NCBI GenBank assembly: GCA_027924585.1
Contig: BSBM01000123.1
Coordinates: 15,392,001 to 15,456,000 of the forward strand
Source: Larix kaempferi
Taxonomy: Eukaryota; Streptophyta; Pinopsida; Pinales; Pinaceae
Direction of reading: 5' to 3'
Length of the DNA: 64,000 nt
Part shown: in pieces, positions 59,313 through 64,000 of the stretch
How the letters are laid out: every line of letters begins with the position of its first letter
Position numbering within the stretch: position 1 is the stretch's first letter
Made by a program: the position numbers and the translations under genes
The notes under the pieces: model-generated
The model's database searches: none
What the model was told of the DNA's origin: nothing
The model's input: the letters and a program-made list of their open reading frames with translations, nothing else

Positions 59313-59342
59313 AGACATGTAAACCATGAGGTTTACATGTCT
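59313..59342. repeat. Perfect 13-bp inverted repeat
   Basis: AGACATGTAAACC, a 4-base loop ATGA, and GGTTTACATGTCT. It lies in the presumed U3 of E10's LTR. Confidence 0.95.
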
Positions 59343-60060
59343 AGCCATTGTTTTATTTAAGTTTTTATTCTATCATTATGTAGATAAAAGAAAATACAGT
59401 GGTTAAATGATGTTAAACCTACAATTAGTGGTTTCCATTTAATTGGCAGAGTATATAATTTCTGGATGAACATATGAAGTTATGTAAATAGCATTTACAA
59501 CTTCAATATGAAGATTAATTGTAAATAATAATTACATCTCAGAAATGCACGACCATTTTATAGGGGTCTTTAATAACCTGAGTATTGAGTGTTATTATAG
59601 CTTCTTGTGTGGGACTCATATAATATCCCAACTCTGTTTATAATTATGGTTATTTCCAGTATGGAACTCGACCCTATTTATTCAGCTCATTATATGCATA
59701 ATATGAGTCATGGAATCCAATAGGGTTCCATTATATTGACCATTGCATAAACAAATAAAATCTATTGTATCGGATACATTAACTTATGCCCAAAGGCGTT
59801 GTATTATGGGTAAGTATGAGTGCGAAAGCACATTGCATAACTTAAACCCTGTATGCATTTTCATTTCGCTACAAGGAGACATTACCCTAATAATTGCGAC
59901 TTAGTGGACAGTGGTGTGGTATCCACGGCCTCCATACAGTAAGCACCGCTGTATTTATAGTTCAGTTATGTGTTATGTGGGCTACCCTAATTCTTTTTGA
60001 CAATTTTTATGTATGCATAACCCTTTTCTCAGCGAGTATTGTTTTTTTGTGTTGGGTTTC

Positions 60061-60068
60061 TATTTAAA
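60061..60068 (+). promoter_or_regulatory. Candidate TATA box of the E10 LTR
   Basis: TATTTAAA within GGGTTTCTATTTAAACCC, itself an imperfect palindrome. Inferred from sequence only. Confidence 0.4.
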
Positions 60069-62823
60069 CCCTTAACCACGCGATAGCCATGGATTTGCTT
60101 CCAAATTTTCAAGTGGTTTGCACCAAGAGCTAGGATCGGGAGCCAAGGGGTCGTGGTCGAGCTTGACCTGAAGTGTTTAACTAATCTAAGCACGGTGCAT
60201 TGAACGCGCAGTATTATTATTATTATTACGATTTCATACACAAGTTTAAATGTCAACCCTAATAGTTATAAATCGATGCATGTAGGCTATGTTTAGCTAA
60301 TGCCTATCACATTTACTTACACAACAAAGAAATCATCTAAACAAATTGGAATGGGATTAAGCAAATGCATTCATCATTTTCATAAATATACAACCATAAC
60401 CCTGTTCATCGTTTCAACCCAGAATTGGAATGACAGGAACAAAATATATATTTAAGAAACATTACTATGAAGGAAACCGCGAAGCATTGATACAATAATA
60501 TTAATGCATTCACTATTTACAAAGCAAACTATGTTGCAGAGCTTAGTATTTCATTACAGCTTAGAGTCCCAACATGGGAAAACCGAATGCGAAACCAAGG
60601 TTTGAGAACCGTTGACCCAAGACATGGTCAACCCAAGCATTCGTATTAATATTGCTCGCAGCATACATTACAAAATATATTAAAAGTGTGCAACTACCTA
60701 CAGGCTGAGAAATCTTTCACTCTATTATTATCACAGTTGTATGCATCTTCCAGCATGTCCGAGGGCCATAATGTTTCAATGTTGCAAACCAACAACTGGA
60801 ACGAAGTCTTAATAACCCACCTCAACACCCAGGAAGTTAACCCGAGAAACAAAGTGAGGAAGGGTTATCTGGCCAGTATGGAGACCCTTTATCCTTCGCT
60901 GAGGTCATGGTGCCAGTTGTGGAAGCGCCTAGTACACCCTTACCGAACCTTGTTTCCTGTCGCAACAAACCAATGCAACAGTTTTTAGTTGGAGTAGTAA
61001 GAAGTGAAACGTAAAAACATTGTTTTAAAAACGATGAGCTGGACGCAATGTCCAAGTCATAGCTTCTCTACACCTGCAAAGTGGAAGCACGGCGTTATTA
61101 ATGGGAAGCATTACAAGTTACAACTGAAACCAACCAACAAAACTGATAACGAAGCTCAAGACAGGGTTTTTTACTTGCGCTACATGGTCGTATGCCAGTG
61201 ACTTCCTGGTTTCATTTCTCCATGTTGAGGAACATGTTTGCATCTTGCTTGATGGGAATGAGCCCTCTGCTCAAAGCAGAGGTGCTCGAGAAGCCTTCTT
61301 TGCAGTGCCAAATGAATACACAATCAACTAGACCTGAGTTTTGTGAGCTTGGTGGAACCGGAAAAGCCCGTTGTAACCACTGAGCTCAGTGGTGCTTTTC
61401 CTTAATTACTTGGTACATCGAAGTGTTGGTGCCAACCTCCAAAAATAGATCAACGGTGTCGATGACCATCGCAGCACCCAAGTTATCAACCCAGATCCCA
61501 TCGATGGTGTGAAATGATGTGGCATTGAGCATAATTAATGGAGCATTAATGGCATGAAGGTCGAGTTGGTAACACTGCGTGCAAGCCATCTTGGGCTAGC
61601 TGGACACGCGTATGCCTTCCCTTGTTGAGTGGCATTCTTCACCTTAATCGAGAGCTGAGTTTACCTGCCAGGAGGGCACACTCGACGGGGTTCAAAACAT
61701 TGGTTCATAAGCATTTGTCTGCGTGGCAAAGCTTGATTCAAGCACAATCACAATATCAACTTAGGTCATGTGCATATTACCAATCATTGCAGAGTTTACA
61801 AACCATTACATTAAAATGTTGTAGCATATGAAATCATTTACGTCATTGCCAAAGGTTGGAGTGGTTGTCGGGTATTGGTTTATATGCATTGTGGTTTGGA
61901 AACGACCTTGGTTAGACCCTTGGTCAAGTATTAAAAAGCATAACCCATGTTTGGTTTATTTTGATGTTTGCCACATATATCATGTTAATATATGATGTGT
62001 AATAACATTGCGATCTTGGTATTGAAGTTATATTGGTCGCATATTTATATAGGTTATGAAAAAACTTTAAACATATTACTTTCAACCCTTTGTTAATATT
62101 GTATCGTGGTGGTAATATGACATGGTTCGACGTTATGTCAACCATTGGAATGTATGATATATATCCATATATAATATATATGGAATTATATATTATATTA
62201 TATAGTTTATATATGTTATGTTAACATATAGTTGTTACATGATTATATTTTAATATTGTTATTGTTTGGAGACTTCAGTATGGAGTAGCATAAGTGCTTA
62301 AGGTAAAAGTATTAAGCCTAGGTGTGTTATGAATTTAACCCTAGATATTAGTATAAAAGCAATACATAGATTACATGTTATTAGCTTAGCTATAAGATGT
62401 TACTATGTTAAAAGATGCTTAAAAATAACTAGCATAAAGTCTATAAAGGATGATGTTCAATCTTATTGACATATTAAGAGTTTAATACTTTTGTAAATAT
62501 TAAAGTATTAATGTTGCTTATTTAATTAAAAGTGTCGCAACTGCTATAGCATAGAGTATTATGTTGTTTAGTTCTTAATTTTGAAGTGGGCCCTACACGA
62601 TTGTTTACATATGGGTGCATCGTCGCTGCGGTACAAGTCTTTCAAGTGATGACCGTTGCGAGTTTAGAGACAGACATATTAGTGTAGCATTATGCTCACA
62701 TAATCAGTTTATTAATTGGTTAGGCTGTAATGACAGCTAATGTTTATATTTCTGCATTGTTTATTTAGGAGTTTCCTTGAACAAGAAGAAAAAAAAATAT
62801 CGCGTAGAAGAGACATGACAAAT

Positions 62824-62835
62824 TGGTATCAGAGC
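62824..62835 (+). promoter_or_regulatory. E10 primer-binding site
   Basis: TGGTATCAGAGC, perfect initiator-Met complement, three bases after the LTR end. Confidence 0.92.
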
Positions 62836-63028
62836 ACAGTCACTACACTAGGACCTTAGGCTCATTGGTGTGAATGTTTTGTTTTCTTTAGAAATAAATC
62901 AATAAAAAAAATTATGTAACTTACTGTTTTGTAATTTTTTATGGATAAAAACATTGTTGTTTATGACTTCTAAAAAACAGTTGTTGACCACACTTAGACA
63001 TAAGTGGCTGAAACAGTAAGTAGTTGAA

Positions 63029-64000
63029 ATGAATTATGTCGAAAAAGAAGGAGGGTTTGTTGTAGAAACATCTTGCCAGCGAGGAGAAATGGACAGTAGA
63101 CAGGAGAGAAATCCAAATTCTCCACAAGGAGTGACAACATCTAGTGAGATGTTAGAGATGGTCAAAAGTCTGAAGGGTGAGTTGCTCATCATTAAAGAAG
63201 ATAAAATTAAAAAAATTGAAGAGCAGTGAGAAATAAATGCCATTCTGCTGCAGGAGTTGACTGAAAAAGAAAACAATCACAACCCGACACTAGACAAACA
63301 ACATGCAGAAAAGTCAGTGACGAAAAGAAACTCAAAGTTTAAGACTACCCCTCCAAGAAATTTTGTGAGCTACAATATGGATGTCAGTGACAAACAATCA
63401 CATGGAAAAGATTCTGAAGAATATGTTCCTAAGAAGAAAAAGAAAACATGAAAAGTAAATCAGCTACACTCCGAATTGAGGAAGATCAAGCCTCCAACCT
63501 TTATTGGAGAAATTAAAACTGGAGAAGAAGTTGAAATGTGTCCGAGGGACATGGAGAAATAATTACGCATTTTTTACTATTCCAGTCTCATAAAGGCTAG
63601 GATTGTTGTTTTCAACCTACAAGGAAAGGCTTCAGCTTGGTGGGACGATCTCAAGCTGACCCGAGAAATCAACGAGAAGAAGGTAAAGTGGAAAACTTTT
63701 GCAACATTCTTCAAGAAAAAATACTTGTCAGAAAGGTACTATGATAGAAAAGTAAAAGAATTTTACGACCTTAAGTTGGGACAACAAACCATGGAGGAAT
63801 TAATCAACAAATTTCTGGAATTGCTCAAGTATGTTCCTTACATCCAAAAGGAAAAAGTCAAAATTCAACATTTTCTGAATTGTTTTTCATTTGGTTATAA
63901 GGATCAGATAGAGTTCAACGAACCCAAGACGTTGGATGATGCTTTCAGAAAAGCGAGACTGTGTTATGAACAGGGGCAGAAAAAGCTAAAGTGTCAAAAA
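63029..64000 (+). pseudogene. E10 gag, partial
   Basis: MNYVEKEGGF begins a frame that passes a TGA (63227-63229) and continues to a Lys-rich KKKKKT end at 63448. A frameshift then leads to RKIKPPTFIGEIKTGEEVE, a stop, and VFNLQGKASAWWDDLK, KWKTFATFFKKKYLSERYYD, KFLELLKYVPYIQKEKVKIQ and FRKARLCYEQGQ up to the window end. This is a chromovirus gag capsid, closely similar to E2 gag. At least two stops and one frameshift break it. Confidence 0.83.

Larger units (their letters stand above)
58066..62820 (+). repeat. E10 5' LTR, about 4.75 kb
   Basis: It starts TGTAATACCCCAATTTTGG exactly where E8 coding stops, and ends GACATGACA three bases before a perfect PBS. A TATA-like TATTTAAA at 60061-60068 could be the promoter (U3 about 2.0 kb, R-U5 about 2.75 kb). 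No other LTR boundary is evident inside. With no partner LTR in view, an extra insertion inside it cannot be excluded. Confidence 0.68.
58066..64000 (+). mobile_element. E10: Ty3 element with a giant LTR, runs off the window
   Basis: LTR 58066-62820, PBS 62824-62835 and gag from about 63029. The gag is similar to that of E2. The right part is not in the window, so a duplication cannot be tested. It inserted in the RNase H of E8, in the same orientation. Confidence 0.75.

Noticed and set aside
60686-61383. Plus-strand open frames as host gene exons
   Set aside because: They lie between the LTR start and PBS of E10, with no recognisable domain or splice pattern.

Overview
The window looks like intergenic DNA from a large, repeat-rich plant genome. 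The evidence is AT-rich sequence, plant-type Ty3 (Tat and chromovirus) and Ty1/copia elements, a CACTA/EnSpm transposon, and initiator-Met-tRNA primer-binding sites. I could not recognise any ordinary cellular gene, tRNA or rRNA. A gymnosperm or another large-genome seed plant is plausible, but nothing here fixes the species. Nearly every long reading frame is a piece of a transposable element, and most carry stops or frameshifts.

Layout, left half (all minus strand). Four elements are nested. A Tat-like Ty3 element (E1, 1-14348, 3' end outside the window) carries gag, protease, RT, RNase H, integrase and an extra RNase H after integrase. E1 is split by a small chromovirus-type Ty3 element (E1n, 3446-7827) with equal 434-bp LTRs and a perfect 5-bp duplication, GTCTC. 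E1 appears to sit inside the 3' LTR of another chromovirus (E2, 14349-22996) whose 5' LTR is about 4.4 kb. E2 sits inside a CACTA transposon (E3, 22997-28598) with a Tnp2-type transposase, subterminal repeats and a CACTA terminus. Next come a 44-bp tandem repeat and the 5' part of an old copia-like element (E4, to 31539).

Layout, middle. 31540-33573 has nothing I recognise. At 33574 the 3' end of an old plus-strand LTR element (E5) begins. A non-autonomous LTR element (E6, 34638-44302, duplication GAATC) is inserted in E5's LTR. Inside E6 lies a nearly complete Ty1/copia element (E7, minus, 36182-42999, duplication GAAGG) with one in-frame stop, one frameshift and a 1.4-kb block of tandem-repeat arrays between pol and the 3' LTR.

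Layout, right half (plus strand). An old Ty3 element (E8) has its 5' LTR starting at 47171, interrupted by a chromovirus (E9, 48636-54866). E8's gag-PR-RT runs from 55168 to 58065 and is cut in RNase H by another Ty3 element (E10) whose 5' LTR is about 4.75 kb (58066-62820). E10 gag runs off the window end.

The most unusual observation is that three different Ty3 elements (E1n, E2, E9) have each lost the reverse-transcriptase core. In every case protease/RT-N-terminus is joined to RNase H without changing the reading frame. E1n has also lost most of the integrase core in frame. This looks like recurrent formation of RT-less elements that keep gag, protease and RNase H/integrase segments. Other points of interest are the two giant LTRs, a palindrome array in E2's LTR, inverted 42-bp repeats in E1's LTR and leader, satellite-like arrays in E7, and a shared variant primer-binding site. 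All divergence counts are by eye.
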